Source: Burkholderiales bacterium
Lineage (GTDB): Bacteria > Pseudomonadota > Gammaproteobacteria > Burkholderiales > Usitatibacteraceae
Reading direction: 5' to 3'
Assembly (NCBI GenBank): GCA_019634955.1
Contig: JAHCAK010000012.1
Span: forward strand, 1-64,000
DNA length: 64,000 bases
Shown piece by piece: positions 45,146-54,319 of this stretch (the stretch's first letter is position 1; every line of letters starts with the position of its first letter). A model generated the notes under the pieces. It did no database searches, was not told the origin of the DNA, and saw only the letters and a program-made list of their open reading frames with translations. The position numbers were made by a program, and so were the translations under genes.

Positions 45146-45762
45146 CGCACGCCGTGGTCGTGGTGCAGCGCCCCGCCGGGCACCCGCTGCAACTGTTCCT
45201 GCTCTTCCACGACGAAGGCGGCACTCCCGAGGACCTGGCGGCGATGGGGCGGGTGCTCGCGGGGGCGTTTCCGCAGGCGCTCGTGGCGAGCCTGCCGCTG
45301 CCGCCCGATGCAGCCGAGATGCTCGAGGCGGTCGCGCGCTGGCAGGGCGAGTGCGGCCTGGATGCGCAGGCCACGGCCCTCGTGGGCTACGGCGGGGGCG
45401 CGACGCGCGTGCTGGAGTGCACGCAGCAGGCGCCGGCGCGGGCGGGGAGGGTGATCGCGCTCGCAGGCACTTTCGGGAGGCTGCCGGATCAGGCGGCGAC
45501 CGGGGTGACGATCCACCTCTTCCACGGCAAGGAGGACCCGGTGACGCCCTACGGCCGGGTCGTCGCCGCGGCCGAGCGCCTCATCGCGCTTGGTGCGGAC
45601 ATCACGGCGGACATCCTTCCCTTCGTCGGGCGCGAGGTCACGGCGGAGATGGGGGACCTCGTCCTCGAGCGGCTGCGCGGGTACATTCCGCGCCGCCGGT
45701 GGCAGGAAGCCCTCGCCGCCGATCCGGGCGATCCGCAACGATCCGACACACGCCTGCATTGA
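45142..45762 (+). CDS. YpfH-like alpha/beta-hydrolase with lost catalytic Ser and His
   Basis: This 206-residue protein aligns along its whole length with esterase YpfH: QLFLLFHDEGG, ATALVGYGGGATRVLE, TTIHLFHGKEDPV-like segment and the C-terminal RLRGYIPRRRWQEAL. In YpfH the nucleophile elbow is G-F-S-Q-G and a GHA motif supplies the His. Here the elbow reads G-Y-G-G-G (Gly84 in place of Ser) and the His position is Arg164 in VGRE; only the Asp in HGKEDPV remains. The protein is therefore probably not an active serine esterase and may be a pseudoenzyme. GTG start overlaps hisN by four bases. Confidence 0.8.
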   Translation: MTHAVVVVQRPAGHPLQLFLLFHDEGGTPEDLAAMGRVLAGAFPQALVASLPLPPDAAEMLEAVARWQGECGLDAQATALVGYGGGATRVLECTQQAPARAGRVIALAGTFGRLPDQAATGVTIHLFHGKEDPVTPYGRVVAAAERLIALGADITADILPFVGREVTAEMGDLVLERLRGYIPRRRWQEALAADPGDPQRSDTRLH

Positions 45763-45802
45763 TTCTCCGCTAGGGTGGCGGCTGGGGATGCTCGTTCAGG
45801 TA

Positions 45803-45831
45803 TTGACAAAAAATGAATGAGCGTTCATTCT
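45803..45831 (+). promoter_or_regulatory. RND operon promoter with TetR-type operator
   Basis: TTGACA at 45803-45808 is a perfect -35 box; a weak -10 (CATTCT) begins 17 bases later. Between them lies GAATGAGCGTTCATTC (45815-45830), an inverted repeat of GAATGA with a four-base centre, typical of AcrR-like TetR operators. The repressor is probably the TetR protein encoded at the end of the operon. Confidence 0.7.
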
Positions 45832-45882
45832 TACGGCTTCCGCACGGCCCCCCGAAACCTGCCACCTCCCCGCGAGATCGCC

Positions 45883-47073
45883 ATGGCTATCCCCCATTCC
45901 CGTTTTCTTTCAACGCTTTGCATTGCCACCCTCGGTGTCGCCTTGGCCGCCTGTTCCGGGCAGAAAGATGGCGCCCAGGCCGGCCCCCCCGGCGGCGGGA
46001 TGCCTCCCCCTGAGGTAGGCATCGTGACGCTCAAGGCGCAGACGGTCACCCTGACCCGGGAGCTTCCCGGGCGAACCAATCCCTATCTCGTGGCGGAAGT
46101 CCGGCCGCAGGCGACCGGCATCGTGAAGGAGCGGCTCTTTACCGAGGGCGGAAGCGTCAAGGCCGGCCAGCCCCTCTACCAGCTCGATGACGCGCTTTAC
46201 CGCGCGGAGGTGGCCGCCGCCAAGGCTTCGCTCGCCCGGGCCCAGGCCACGCGCGACACGGCCGCGCTCAACGCGCGCCGGTCGGCGGAACTCGTGAAGA
46301 TCGACGCGGTGAGCCGGCAGGACGACGAGGTGGCGCAGGCGGCGCTGAAGCAGGCCGAGGCCGACGTGGCCGCGACGAAGGCCGCGCTCGACCGCGCCGA
46401 GATCAACCTGGCCTACGCGAAGATCAGCTCGCCGATCTCGGGGCGCATCGGCAAGTCCGCGGTGACGCCGGGCGCGCTCGTCACCGCCAACCAGGCAGCG
46501 GCGCTCGCCACGGTGCAGGCGCTCGACCCCATCTACGTGGACGTCACGCAGTCGAGCAGCGAGTTGCTGGAGCTGCGCAAGCAGCTCGCGGCCGGCCGCC
46601 TCAAGGCGGCGCGCGACCTGCCCGTCGAGATCGTCCTCGAGGACGGCACGCGCCACAGGCAGCCGGGCAAGCTCGCTTTCTCGGAGGCCACCGTCGACCC
46701 CGACACCGGCAGCTACACGCTGCGCGTGGTGGTGCCCAATCCCGACCAGGTGCTGCTGCCCGGCATCTACGTGCGCGCCATCATCGGCGGCGGCGTGCGC
46801 GAGGGCGCGATCGTCGTGCCGCAGCGCGGCATCGCGCGCGACCCGAAGGGCAACGCCTCGGCCATGCTCCTCAACGCCGAGGGCAAGGTGGAGGCGCGCC
46901 CGGTGAAGGTGAGCCGCACGCTGGGCGACCAGTGGCTGGTGGAGGAGGGCCTCGCCGCCGGCGACCGCGTGATCGTCGAGGGCCTGCAGAAGATCGCCCC
47001 CGGCATGCCGGCGAAGGTGGCGGAGCCGCCGCCCGCCAAGGCGCCCGCGACGCCCGCGAAGAAGGCGGGCTGA
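45883..47073 (+). CDS. RND efflux periplasmic adaptor (AcrA/MexA family)
   Basis: This is a 396-residue membrane-fusion lipoprotein. The leader ends in the lipobox LAAC (Cys near residue 26). The lipoyl/barrel parts show PGRTNPYLVAEVRPQATGIV and GQPLYQLDDALYRAE, a long alpha-helical hairpin spans about 100-170, and AKISSPISGRIGKS begins the second lipoyl half. It bridges the inner-membrane pump and outer-membrane channel. ATG at 45883 is preferred over the upstream in-frame start because the signal peptide begins there. Three bases separate it from the pump gene. Confidence 0.94.
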   Translation: MAIPHSRFLSTLCIATLGVALAACSGQKDGAQAGPPGGGMPPPEVGIVTLKAQTVTLTRELPGRTNPYLVAEVRPQATGIVKERLFTEGGSVKAGQPLYQLDDALYRAEVAAAKASLARAQATRDTAALNARRSAELVKIDAVSRQDDEVAQAALKQAEADVAATKAALDRAEINLAYAKISSPISGRIGKSAVTPGALVTANQAAALATVQALDPIYVDVTQSSSELLELRKQLAAGRLKAARDLPVEIVLEDGTRHRQPGKLAFSEATVDPDTGSYTLRVVVPNPDQVLLPGIYVRAIIGGGVREGAIVVPQRGIARDPKGNASAMLLNAEGKVEARPVKVSRTLGDQWLVEEGLAAGDRVIVEGLQKIAPGMPAKVAEPPPAKAPATPAKKAG

Positions 47074-47076
47074 GCG

Positions 47077-50000
47077 ATGGCCCGTTTCTTCATCGACCGG
47101 CCCATCTTCGCGTGGGTCATCGCGATCCTCATCATGGTCGCGGGGGCGCTGTCGATCACGCGGCTGCCGATCTCGCGCTACCCCACGATCGCGCCGCCCT
47201 CCGTCACCATCAACGCGACCTACCCGGGCGCCTCCGCCAAGGCGGTCGAGGACTCGGTGACGCAGGTGATCGAGCAGGCCATGACCGGCCTGGACGGCCT
47301 GCTGTACCTGTCGGCCACGAGCGAGGCCAACGGCACCGCCACCGTCACGCTCACCTTCGACAGCGGCGTGGACCCCGACACGGCGCAGGTGCAGGTGCAG
47401 AACAAGCTCGCCGTGGCCACGGCCTCGCTGCCCGCGATCGTGCAGCAGCAGGGCATCCGCGTGAGCAAGGCGAACCCGGGCTTCCTCATGGTCATGGGCT
47501 TCGTCTCCGAGGACGGGTCCATGGACCAGCGGGACATCGCCGACTGGGTGAAGGCCACCATCGCCGACCCCATCAGCCGCATCGACGGCGTGGGCAGCGT
47601 GCAGGTGTTCGGTGCGCGCTACGCGATGCGCATCTGGCTCGACCCCGGCAAGCTCGAGACCTACCGGCTCTCGACGGCCGAGGTGATCGCCGCCATCCGC
47701 GCGCAGAACGCGCAGGTGGCCGTGGGCCAGCTCGGCGGCACGCCCGCCGTGCCGGGCCAGATGCTCAACGCGACCGTGGTGGGGCAGGAGCGGCTGGAGA
47801 CGCCCGAGCAGTTCCGCGCCATCGTCGTGAGGAGCCGCGCCGACGGGTCGCTGCTGCGCCTGGGCGACGTGGCCCGCGTGGAGCTGGGCGCCGAGGACTA
47901 CAGCATCATCGCGCGCTACAACGGCCGGCCCTCGACGGGGGTCGCGATCTCGCTCGCGACGGGGGCCAACGCGCTGGAGACGGCGCAGCGCCTGGAGGCG
48001 CTGGTGAAGCAGATGCAGCCCTCGTTCCCCGCTGGGCTCAAGGCCGTGATCCCCTTCGACACCACGCCCTTCGTGCTCGCCTCCATCAAGGAGGTGGTGA
48101 AGACGCTCGCCGAAGCCGTGCTGCTCGTCTTCCTCGTGATGTACCTCTTCCTGCAGAACTTCCGCGCGACGCTCATCCCCACGATCGCCGTGCCCATCGT
48201 GCTGCTGGGCACCTTCGCGGTGCTGGCGGCGCTGGGCTACTCCATCAACATGCTCACCATGTTCGCGATGGTGCTCGCCATCGGCCTGCTGGTGGACGAT
48301 GCCATCGTGGTGGTCGAGAACGTCGAGCGCGTGATGAGCGAGGAGGGGCTCTCGCCGCTGGAGGCCACGCGCAAGTCGATGGACCAGATCACCGGCGCGC
48401 TGGTGGCCGTTGGCATGATCCTCGCCGCCGTGTTCGTGCCGATGGCCTTCCTCGGCGGCTCCACGGGCGTGATCTACCGGCAGTTCTCCGCCACCATCGT
48501 CTCGGCCATCGCGCTCTCGGTGGTCGTGGCGATCGTGCTCACGCCGGCGCTCTGCGCGACGATGATCAAGCCGGTCGAGAAGGGCCACGCCTATTCGGAG
48601 AAGGGCTTCTTCGGCTGGTTCAACCGGAACTTCGACCGCGGCAACTCGCGCTACCAGTCGACCGTTCGCGGCATGGCCACCCGCTCGAAGCGCTTCTTCG
48701 CCGTGTTCCTCGCCATGTCCGCCGTGATGGTGGTGCTGTTCCTGCGCCTGCCGACCGCGTTCCTGCCGCACGAGGACCAGGGCGTGCTCTTCACGCAGGT
48801 GCAGGCGCCGGTGGGCGCGACCCAGGAGCGCACGATGGAGGTGATGAAGACCATCGAGAAGCACTTCCTCGAGACCGAGAAGGAATCGGTCAACTCGCTC
48901 TTCACCGTGCAGGGCTTCAGCTTCGGTGGCACCGGGCAGAACACGGGGATCGCCTTCGTGAGCCTCAAGGACTGGTCGGAGCGCACGCGCCCCGACCTCT
49001 CGGTGGACGCCATCGCCGGCCGCGCCATGGGCCGCTTCATGCAGATCAAGGACGCCTTCGTGTTCGCCTTCGCCCCGCCGGCCGTGCCGGAGCTGGGGAT
49101 CGCGGGCGGCTTCAACTTCTACCTCAAGGACACGGTGGGCATGGGCCACGCCGCGCTCACGGCGGCGCGCAACCAGTTCCTCGGCATGGCTTCCCAGTCG
49201 AAGCTCCTGCGCAACGTCCGCCCGAACGGGCAGGAGGACACGCCGCAGCTGCGCCTCGAGATCGACAACGCCAAGGCGGGCGCGCTGGGGCTCTCGGTGG
49301 CCGACATCAACACGGCGCTGTCGGTCGCCTGGGGCAGCCAGTACATCGACGACTTCATCGAGCGCGGCCGCGTGAAGCGCGTGATCGTGCAGGCCGACGC
49401 GCCCTTCCGCATGGTGCCGGAGGACTTCCAGCGCTGGTCGGTGAAGAACGCCAAGGGCGAAATGGTCCCCTTCACGGCGTTCGCCACGGCGCGCTGGGAC
49501 TACGGCTCGCCGCGCCTGGAACGCTACAACGGCGTGCCGGCCATGAACATCAACGGCGAGGCCGCGGCGGGCGTGAGCTCGGGCGACGCCATGGCCGAGG
49601 TCGAGCGGCTTGTCGGGATGCTGCCCAAGGGCGTGGGCATCGAGTGGACGGGCGTCTCCTTCCAGGAGCGCGCGGCCGGGGCGCAGACGCCCATGCTCTA
49701 CACGCTCTCCATCCTCGTGGTGTTCCTGTGCCTCGCGGCCCTCTACGAGAGCTGGAGCGTGCCCACGGCGGTGCTGATGGTGGTGCCGCTGGGGATCCTG
49801 GGCACCGTGCTCGCGACCATGCTGCGCGGCTACGAGCGCGACGTGTACTTCCAGGTCGCCATGCTCGCGACGGTGGGGCTCTCCAGCAAGAACGCGGTGC
49901 TCATCATCCAGTTCGCCAAGGAGAACCTGGAGAAGGGCATGGGCGTGGTCGAGGCGGTGGTGGCCGCGGGCCGCGACCGGCTGCGCCCCATCCTCATGAC

Positions 50001-50205
50001 CTCCATCGCCTTCGGCCTCGGCGTGCTGCCGCTCGCCACCGCCACGGGCGCGGGCTCGGGCGCGCAGCGCGCCATCGGCACGGGCGTGCTGGGCGGGATG
50101 GCCCTGGGCACCTTCCTCGGCATCGTCTTCATCCCGCTCTTCTTCGTGATCATCTTCCGCCTCTTCGGCCAGAAGAAGGCGGCCGCGGAAGGAGGTGCGC
50201 CATGA
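47077..50205 (+). CDS. RND efflux pump, inner-membrane transporter (AcrB/MexB family)
   Basis: This 1042-residue proton-driven multidrug pump belongs to the HAE1 family. The N terminus [17 protein letters not shown] is canonical, proton-relay Asp residues lie in [17 protein letters not shown] near residue 405, and the relay Lys in [15 protein letters not shown] near 950. Two large periplasmic loops with 12 membrane helices complete the fold. Length equals AcrB/MexB. It exports hydrophobic drugs or solvents with the adaptor and outer-membrane protein encoded on either side; the substrate range cannot be read here. Confidence 0.96.
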   Translation: MARFFIDRPIFAWVIAILIMVAGALSITRLPISRYPTIAPPSVTINATYPGASAKAVEDSVTQVIEQAMTGLDGLLYLSATSEANGTATVTLTFDSGVDPDTAQVQVQNKLAVATASLPAIVQQQGIRVSKANPGFLMVMGFVSEDGSMDQRDIADWVKATIADPISRIDGVGSVQVFGARYAMRIWLDPGKLETYRLSTAEVIAAIRAQNAQVAVGQLGGTPAVPGQMLNATVVGQERLETPEQFRAIVVRSRADGSLLRLGDVARVELGAEDYSIIARYNGRPSTGVAISLATGANALETAQRLEALVKQMQPSFPAGLKAVIPFDTTPFVLASIKEVVKTLAEAVLLVFLVMYLFLQNFRATLIPTIAVPIVLLGTFAVLAALGYSINMLTMFAMVLAIGLLVDDAIVVVENVERVMSEEGLSPLEATRKSMDQITGALVAVGMILAAVFVPMAFLGGSTGVIYRQFSATIVSAIALSVVVAIVLTPALCATMIKPVEKGHAYSEKGFFGWFNRNFDRGNSRYQSTVRGMATRSKRFFAVFLAMSAVMVVLFLRLPTAFLPHEDQGVLFTQVQAPVGATQERTMEVMKTIEKHFLETEKESVNSLFTVQGFSFGGTGQNTGIAFVSLKDWSERTRPDLSVDAIAGRAMGRFMQIKDAFVFAFAPPAVPELGIAGGFNFYLKDTVGMGHAALTAARNQFLGMASQSKLLRNVRPNGQEDTPQLRLEIDNAKAGALGLSVADINTALSVAWGSQYIDDFIERGRVKRVIVQADAPFRMVPEDFQRWSVKNAKGEMVPFTAFATARWDYGSPRLERYNGVPAMNINGEAAAGVSSGDAMAEVERLVGMLPKGVGIEWTGVSFQERAAGAQTPMLYTLSILVVFLCLAALYESWSVPTAVLMVVPLGILGTVLATMLRGYERDVYFQVAMLATVGLSSKNAVLIIQFAKENLEKGMGVVEAVVAAGRDRLRPILMTSIAFGLGVLPLATATGAGSGAQRAIGTGVLGGMALGTFLGIVFIPLFFVIIFRLFGQKKAAAEGGAP

Positions 50206-51596
50206 GCGCGTTCGCCCGCCGCGCGGCGGCCGCGGCCGTCGCCCTCACGCTCGGCGCCTGCGCGACGCTGGAGCCGCAACTCCCGCAGGCGCAGCCCGGC
50301 GTGCCGGCGCAGTTCCCGGCCACCGCCGCGACGCCGGCCGGGGCCGATACCGGCGCCACCGCCTGGCGCGACTTCCTCGCCGACCCGCGCCTCGTGCAGG
50401 TCGTCTCGCGCGCGCTGGAAGGCAACCGCGACCTGCGCGTGACCGTGCTCAACGTGGAGCGCGCCCGCGCGCTGCACCGCATCCAGCGCGCCGACCGGTT
50501 CCCCTCCGTGGGCGCGACCGGCAGCCTCACGCGCTCCGGCGGCGGCGACCGCGAGTCGAAGAGCGAGTACGCCGTGAACCTCGGCGTGACCGCCTTCGAG
50601 ATCGACCTCTTCGGCCGCGTCCGCAACCTCTCGGAGGCGGCGCTGCAGTCGTACTTCGCGCAGGCCGAGAACCGGCGCAGCGCGGAGCTCGCGCTCGTGG
50701 CGGAGGTCGCCAACGCCTGGCTCGCGCTTGCCGCGGACCGGGAGCTGCTGAAGATCGCGCGCGCCACGCTCGCCAACCGCGAGGAGGCGCTCAAGCTGGC
50801 CCTCAAGCGGCACGAGCTGGGCGCGGTCTCCGCGCTGGACCTCGCGCAGGCGCGCACGGCGGTGGAGGGCGCGCGCGCCGACGCCGCGCGCTACGAGGGC
50901 CTCGCCGCGGCCGACGTGAACGCGCTCGCGCTCCTCGCCGGCTCGCCTGTCGAGGAGGCGCTGCTGCCCAAGGGCTGGGAAGGCGCCGTCTCGCGCGGCA
51001 ATGCCGTGCCGGCCAACCTCGCCTCCGAAGCGCTGCTCTCCCGCCCGGACATCCGCGCGGCGGAGCACGGGCTGCGCGCGGCCAACGCCAACATCGGCGC
51101 CGCACGCGCCGCCTTTTTCCCGTCGATCACCCTGACGGGCGCGGCCGGGACGGCGGCGGGCGAGCTCTCGGGGCTCTTCAAGGACGGCTCCTTCGCCTGG
51201 AGCGTCATGCCGCAGGTGACGATCCCGATCTTCCAGGCCGGCCGGCTCTCGGCCAACCTCGACGTGGCGCAGGCCGATCGCGACATCGCGCTCGCGCGCT
51301 ACGAGCAGGCCATCCAGGCGGGCTTCCGCGAGGTGGCCGACGCGCTCGCGATCTCGGGGACGGCGCTGGCGCAGCGAGAGGCGCAGGAGGCCCTCGTGGA
51401 CGCGGCGATCGACGCGGAGCGGCTCTCGCGCGCCCGCTACGACGCCGGCCGCGACGGCTACCTCGGGCTGCTCGACGCGCAGCGCACGCTCTACGGCGCG
51501 CAGCAGGGCCTCGTCGCCGCGCGGCTGGCCGAGCAGGCCAACCGCGTGGCGCTCTACAAGGCGCTTGGCGGGGGCTGGAAGGAGGCGGCGAAGTGA
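50202..51596 (+). CDS. RND efflux outer-membrane factor (NodT/OprM family)
   Basis: This is a 464-residue outer-membrane lipoprotein channel with leader LTLGAC (lipobox, Cys near residue 20). OprM-type features include [38 protein letters not shown] and the two repeated helical halves, with [27 protein letters not shown] near residue 290. It overlaps the pump gene by four bases (ATGA) and the TetR gene by four (GTGA). It forms the trimeric outer-membrane duct of the pump. Confidence 0.94.
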   Translation: MSAFARRAAAAAVALTLGACATLEPQLPQAQPGVPAQFPATAATPAGADTGATAWRDFLADPRLVQVVSRALEGNRDLRVTVLNVERARALHRIQRADRFPSVGATGSLTRSGGGDRESKSEYAVNLGVTAFEIDLFGRVRNLSEAALQSYFAQAENRRSAELALVAEVANAWLALAADRELLKIARATLANREEALKLALKRHELGAVSALDLAQARTAVEGARADAARYEGLAAADVNALALLAGSPVEEALLPKGWEGAVSRGNAVPANLASEALLSRPDIRAAEHGLRAANANIGAARAAFFPSITLTGAAGTAAGELSGLFKDGSFAWSVMPQVTIPIFQAGRLSANLDVAQADRDIALARYEQAIQAGFREVADALAISGTALAQREAQEALVDAAIDAERLSRARYDAGRDGYLGLLDAQRTLYGAQQGLVAARLAEQANRVALYKALGGGWKEAAK

Positions 51597-52249
51597 ACGC
51601 GATCCAGCGGCGCAGCCCGCGCGCCGAGGCCAAGGCCGAGAGCCAGCGCGAGCGCATCCTCGACGCCGCGCAGAAGTGCTTCATCGAGCACGGCTTCCAC
51701 GGCGCGGGCATGGCGCTCATCGCCGAGACGGCGGGCGTGAGCGCGGGCCTCATCTACCGCTACTTCGACAGCAAGCACGCCATCGTGCTCGCCATCATCG
51801 CGCGCGAGCTGGAGGGCAAGCGCGCCAAGATCGAGGAGCTGCACGCCCGCGACGACTTCCTCGAGGCCGTGATCGCCAAGTTCCGCGGCTGGCAGGCGGG
51901 CGAGCCGGAAGTGATGAACGCGCCGCTCTTCCTCGAGATGTCCGCCGAGGGCACGCGGGCGCCGGAGGTCGCGCGGGCGATCGCCGCCTCCGACGCGCTC
52001 ACGCGCCAGGACTTCGAGCGCTGGCTGCTGCGCCCGCGCGCCGAAGGCGGCGTCGGCATGGCCGCGGACTGCGCCCGCCGCAGCGCGCTCCTCGTGCAGT
52101 GCCTCATCGAGGGCCTCGTGGTGCGCGCCGTTCGCGACCCCGGCCTCGACGCCGCGACCCTGCGCGAGGCCCTCGCCCCCGTCTTCCACGCGATGGGGCT
52201 CACGCCGGGCGTCCAGGCGGCCCCGCCTTCCCCGGAACCTTCCCCATGA
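51593..52249 (+). CDS. TetR family regulator of the efflux operon
   Basis: This 218-residue regulator has an N-terminal DNA-binding domain (about 15-65) with RERILDAAQKCFIEHGFHG and the helix-turn-helix IAETAGVSAGLIYRYFDSK. The C-terminal ligand-binding domain (TetR_C_6-like) is helical with EVMNAPLFLEMSAEGTRAPEV. It is the last gene of the efflux operon and overlaps the channel gene, so its level follows that of the pump. The TetR-type palindrome in the operon promoter is its likely target, forming a negative feedback loop (inference). Confidence 0.92.
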   Translation: MNAIQRRSPRAEAKAESQRERILDAAQKCFIEHGFHGAGMALIAETAGVSAGLIYRYFDSKHAIVLAIIARELEGKRAKIEELHARDDFLEAVIAKFRGWQAGEPEVMNAPLFLEMSAEGTRAPEVARAIAASDALTRQDFERWLLRPRAEGGVGMAADCARRSALLVQCLIEGLVVRAVRDPGLDAATLREALAPVFHAMGLTPGVQAAPPSPEPSP

Positions 52250-54300
52250 CCGACCACGACAACCCGCTCCTCGCCCCCTGGGAGGCGGCCCTCGGCCTGC
52301 CCCCCTTCACCGCCATCCGGCCGGAGCACTTCGCGCCGGCCTTCGCGCAGGCGCTCGCCGCGCACCGCGCCGAGATCGACGCGATCGCCGCCAACCCCGC
52401 GGAGCCCACCTTCGAGAACACCGTGGCCGCCCTCGACGCGAGCGGGCGGCTCCTCACCCGGGTGGAGGCGGCGTTCATGAACCTCACGCGCGCCGACACG
52501 TCGGAGGCGCTGCAGGCGGTCGAGCGCGAGATGGCGCCCCGGCTCGCGGCCCACCACAGCGCGATCGCCCTCGACGTGGCGCTCTTCGCGCGGCTCGATG
52601 CGGTGCACGCCCGCCGCGAGGCGATGGGCCTCGCGCCCGAGGCGCTGCGTCTCGTCGAGCGGTTGCACCGCGACTTCGTCCTCGCCGGCGCGCGCCTTCC
52701 CGAGGCGGGCCGGGCGCGGCAGGCCGCGATCGACGAGCGCCTCGCAGTGCTCTACACGTGCTTCAGCCAGAACGTGCTCGCCGACGAGGCCGGCATCCGC
52801 CTCGCGCTGCGCGACGAGGCCGACCTCGCCGGGCTCCCCGCGTGGCTCCGCGCCGCCGCGCGGCAGGCCGCCGAGGCCTGCGGCGAGGACGCGATGGGCG
52901 TGGTCACGCTCTCGCGCTCGCTGGTCGTGCCCTTCCTCACCTTCTCCAGCCGGCGCGACCTGCGCGAGCGGACCTTCAAGGCGTGGGTGCGCCGCGGCGG
53001 CAACGACGGCGCGCGCGACAACCGCCCCATCGCGCGCGAGATCCTCGCGTTGCGGCAGGAACAGGCGCGCCTGCACGGCTGCGCGAGCTACGCCGATTTC
53101 GCCCTCGTGGACCGCATGGCCGGCACGCCGGGCGCGGTGGCTTCCCTCCTCGACAAGGTGTGGGGCCCGGCCGTGGCGAAGGCCGCCGGGGAGCGCGAGG
53201 CGCTAGCCGCGATGGCGCGCTCGCTCGGCGAGACGCACGCGATCGAGCCCTGGGACTGGCGCTACTACGCCGAGAAGGTGCGCGCGGCGCGTTACGGCCT
53301 CGACGACGCGGCGCTCAAGCCCTACTTCAGCCTCGAGCGCATGCAGGCCGCGGCCTTCGACGTGGCCGGCCGGCTCTTCGGCATCACCTTCCGCGAGCGC
53401 CCCGACATCGCGGCCTACCACCCCGACGTGCGCGTCTACGAGGTTGTGGAGGCGGGCGGCCGCCCGGTCGGCGTCTTCCTCGCGGACCATTTCGCGCGCC
53501 CCTCGAAGCGCAGCGGCGCGTGGATGAGCGCGTGGCGCTGGCAGTCGGGCGGCGTGCTCCCGGTCATCGCCAACCACAACAACTTCGCCAAGGCGCCGGC
53601 GGGCGAGCCCACGCTGCTCTCGGCCGACGACGTGCGCACGCTCTTCCACGAGTTCGGCCACGGGCTGCACGGGCTGCTGTCGCAGGTGCGCTACGAGCGG
53701 CTTTCGGGCACGCGTGTGCTGCGCGACTTCGTGGAGCTGCCTTCGCAGCTCTTCGAGCACTGGGCCTTCGAGCCGTCGGTGCTCGCGCGGCACGCGCGCC
53801 ACCACGCGACGGGGGAGCCGCTGCCGCCCGCGATGGCCGGGGCGCTCGCCCGCGCGCGGCGCTTCAACCAGGGCTTCGAGACGGTGGAGTACACGGCCTG
53901 CGCGCTGGTGGACATGGCGCTGCACGCGGCCGCCGACCCGCAGGGGGTGGACCTCGACGCTTTCGAGGCCGCGGAGCTCGCGCGCATCGGCATGCCGCGC
54001 GAGATCGTGATGCGCCACCGCCTGCCGCACTTCAGCCACCTCTTCGGCGGCTCGGGCTATGCCGCGGGCTACTACGTCTACCTGTGGGCGGAGGTGCTGG
54101 ACGCCGACGGCTTCGGCGCGTTCACGGAAGCCGGCGACCCGTTCGATGCGGAGACGGCCGCGCGGCTTCGCCGCTACGTTTACTCCTCGGGCGCCACGCT
54201 CGAGCCGGCGCAGGCCTTCCGCGCCTTCCGCGGGCGCGACCCCGAGGTCGGCGCCATGCTCGCCAAGCGCGGGCTCGTGCCCGAGGCGGAGCCCGCCTGA
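52246..54300 (+). CDS. dcp: Peptidyl-dipeptidase Dcp (M3 metallopeptidase)
   Basis: This is a 684-residue M3-family zinc peptidase that removes C-terminal dipeptides from short peptides in cytoplasm. The N-terminal NPLLAPWEAALGLPPFTAIRP and PTFENTVAALDASGRLLTRV align with Dcp rather than oligopeptidase A. The zinc site is TLFHEFGHGLHGLL with the third ligand in FVELPSQLFEHW, followed by HLFGGSGYAAGYY. No signal peptide. The ATG overlaps the tetR stop by four bases, so it may be cotranscribed with the efflux genes, although a metabolic link is not obvious. Confidence 0.88.
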   Translation: MTDHDNPLLAPWEAALGLPPFTAIRPEHFAPAFAQALAAHRAEIDAIAANPAEPTFENTVAALDASGRLLTRVEAAFMNLTRADTSEALQAVEREMAPRLAAHHSAIALDVALFARLDAVHARREAMGLAPEALRLVERLHRDFVLAGARLPEAGRARQAAIDERLAVLYTCFSQNVLADEAGIRLALRDEADLAGLPAWLRAAARQAAEACGEDAMGVVTLSRSLVVPFLTFSSRRDLRERTFKAWVRRGGNDGARDNRPIAREILALRQEQARLHGCASYADFALVDRMAGTPGAVASLLDKVWGPAVAKAAGEREALAAMARSLGETHAIEPWDWRYYAEKVRAARYGLDDAALKPYFSLERMQAAAFDVAGRLFGITFRERPDIAAYHPDVRVYEVVEAGGRPVGVFLADHFARPSKRSGAWMSAWRWQSGGVLPVIANHNNFAKAPAGEPTLLSADDVRTLFHEFGHGLHGLLSQVRYERLSGTRVLRDFVELPSQLFEHWAFEPSVLARHARHHATGEPLPPAMAGALARARRFNQGFETVEYTACALVDMALHAAADPQGVDLDAFEAAELARIGMPREIVMRHRLPHFSHLFGGSGYAAGYYVYLWAEVLDADGFGAFTEAGDPFDAETAARLRRYVYSSGATLEPAQAFRAFRGRDPEVGAMLAKRGLVPEAEPA

Positions 54301-54319
54301 GGGGGCCCGCGCCGCGCCG

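Noticed and set aside
45910-49149. Minus-strand open frame of over 1000 codons opposite the RND efflux genes
   Set aside because: It is a shadow of the adaptor and pump genes, with a composition typical of antisense translation of GC-rich DNA.
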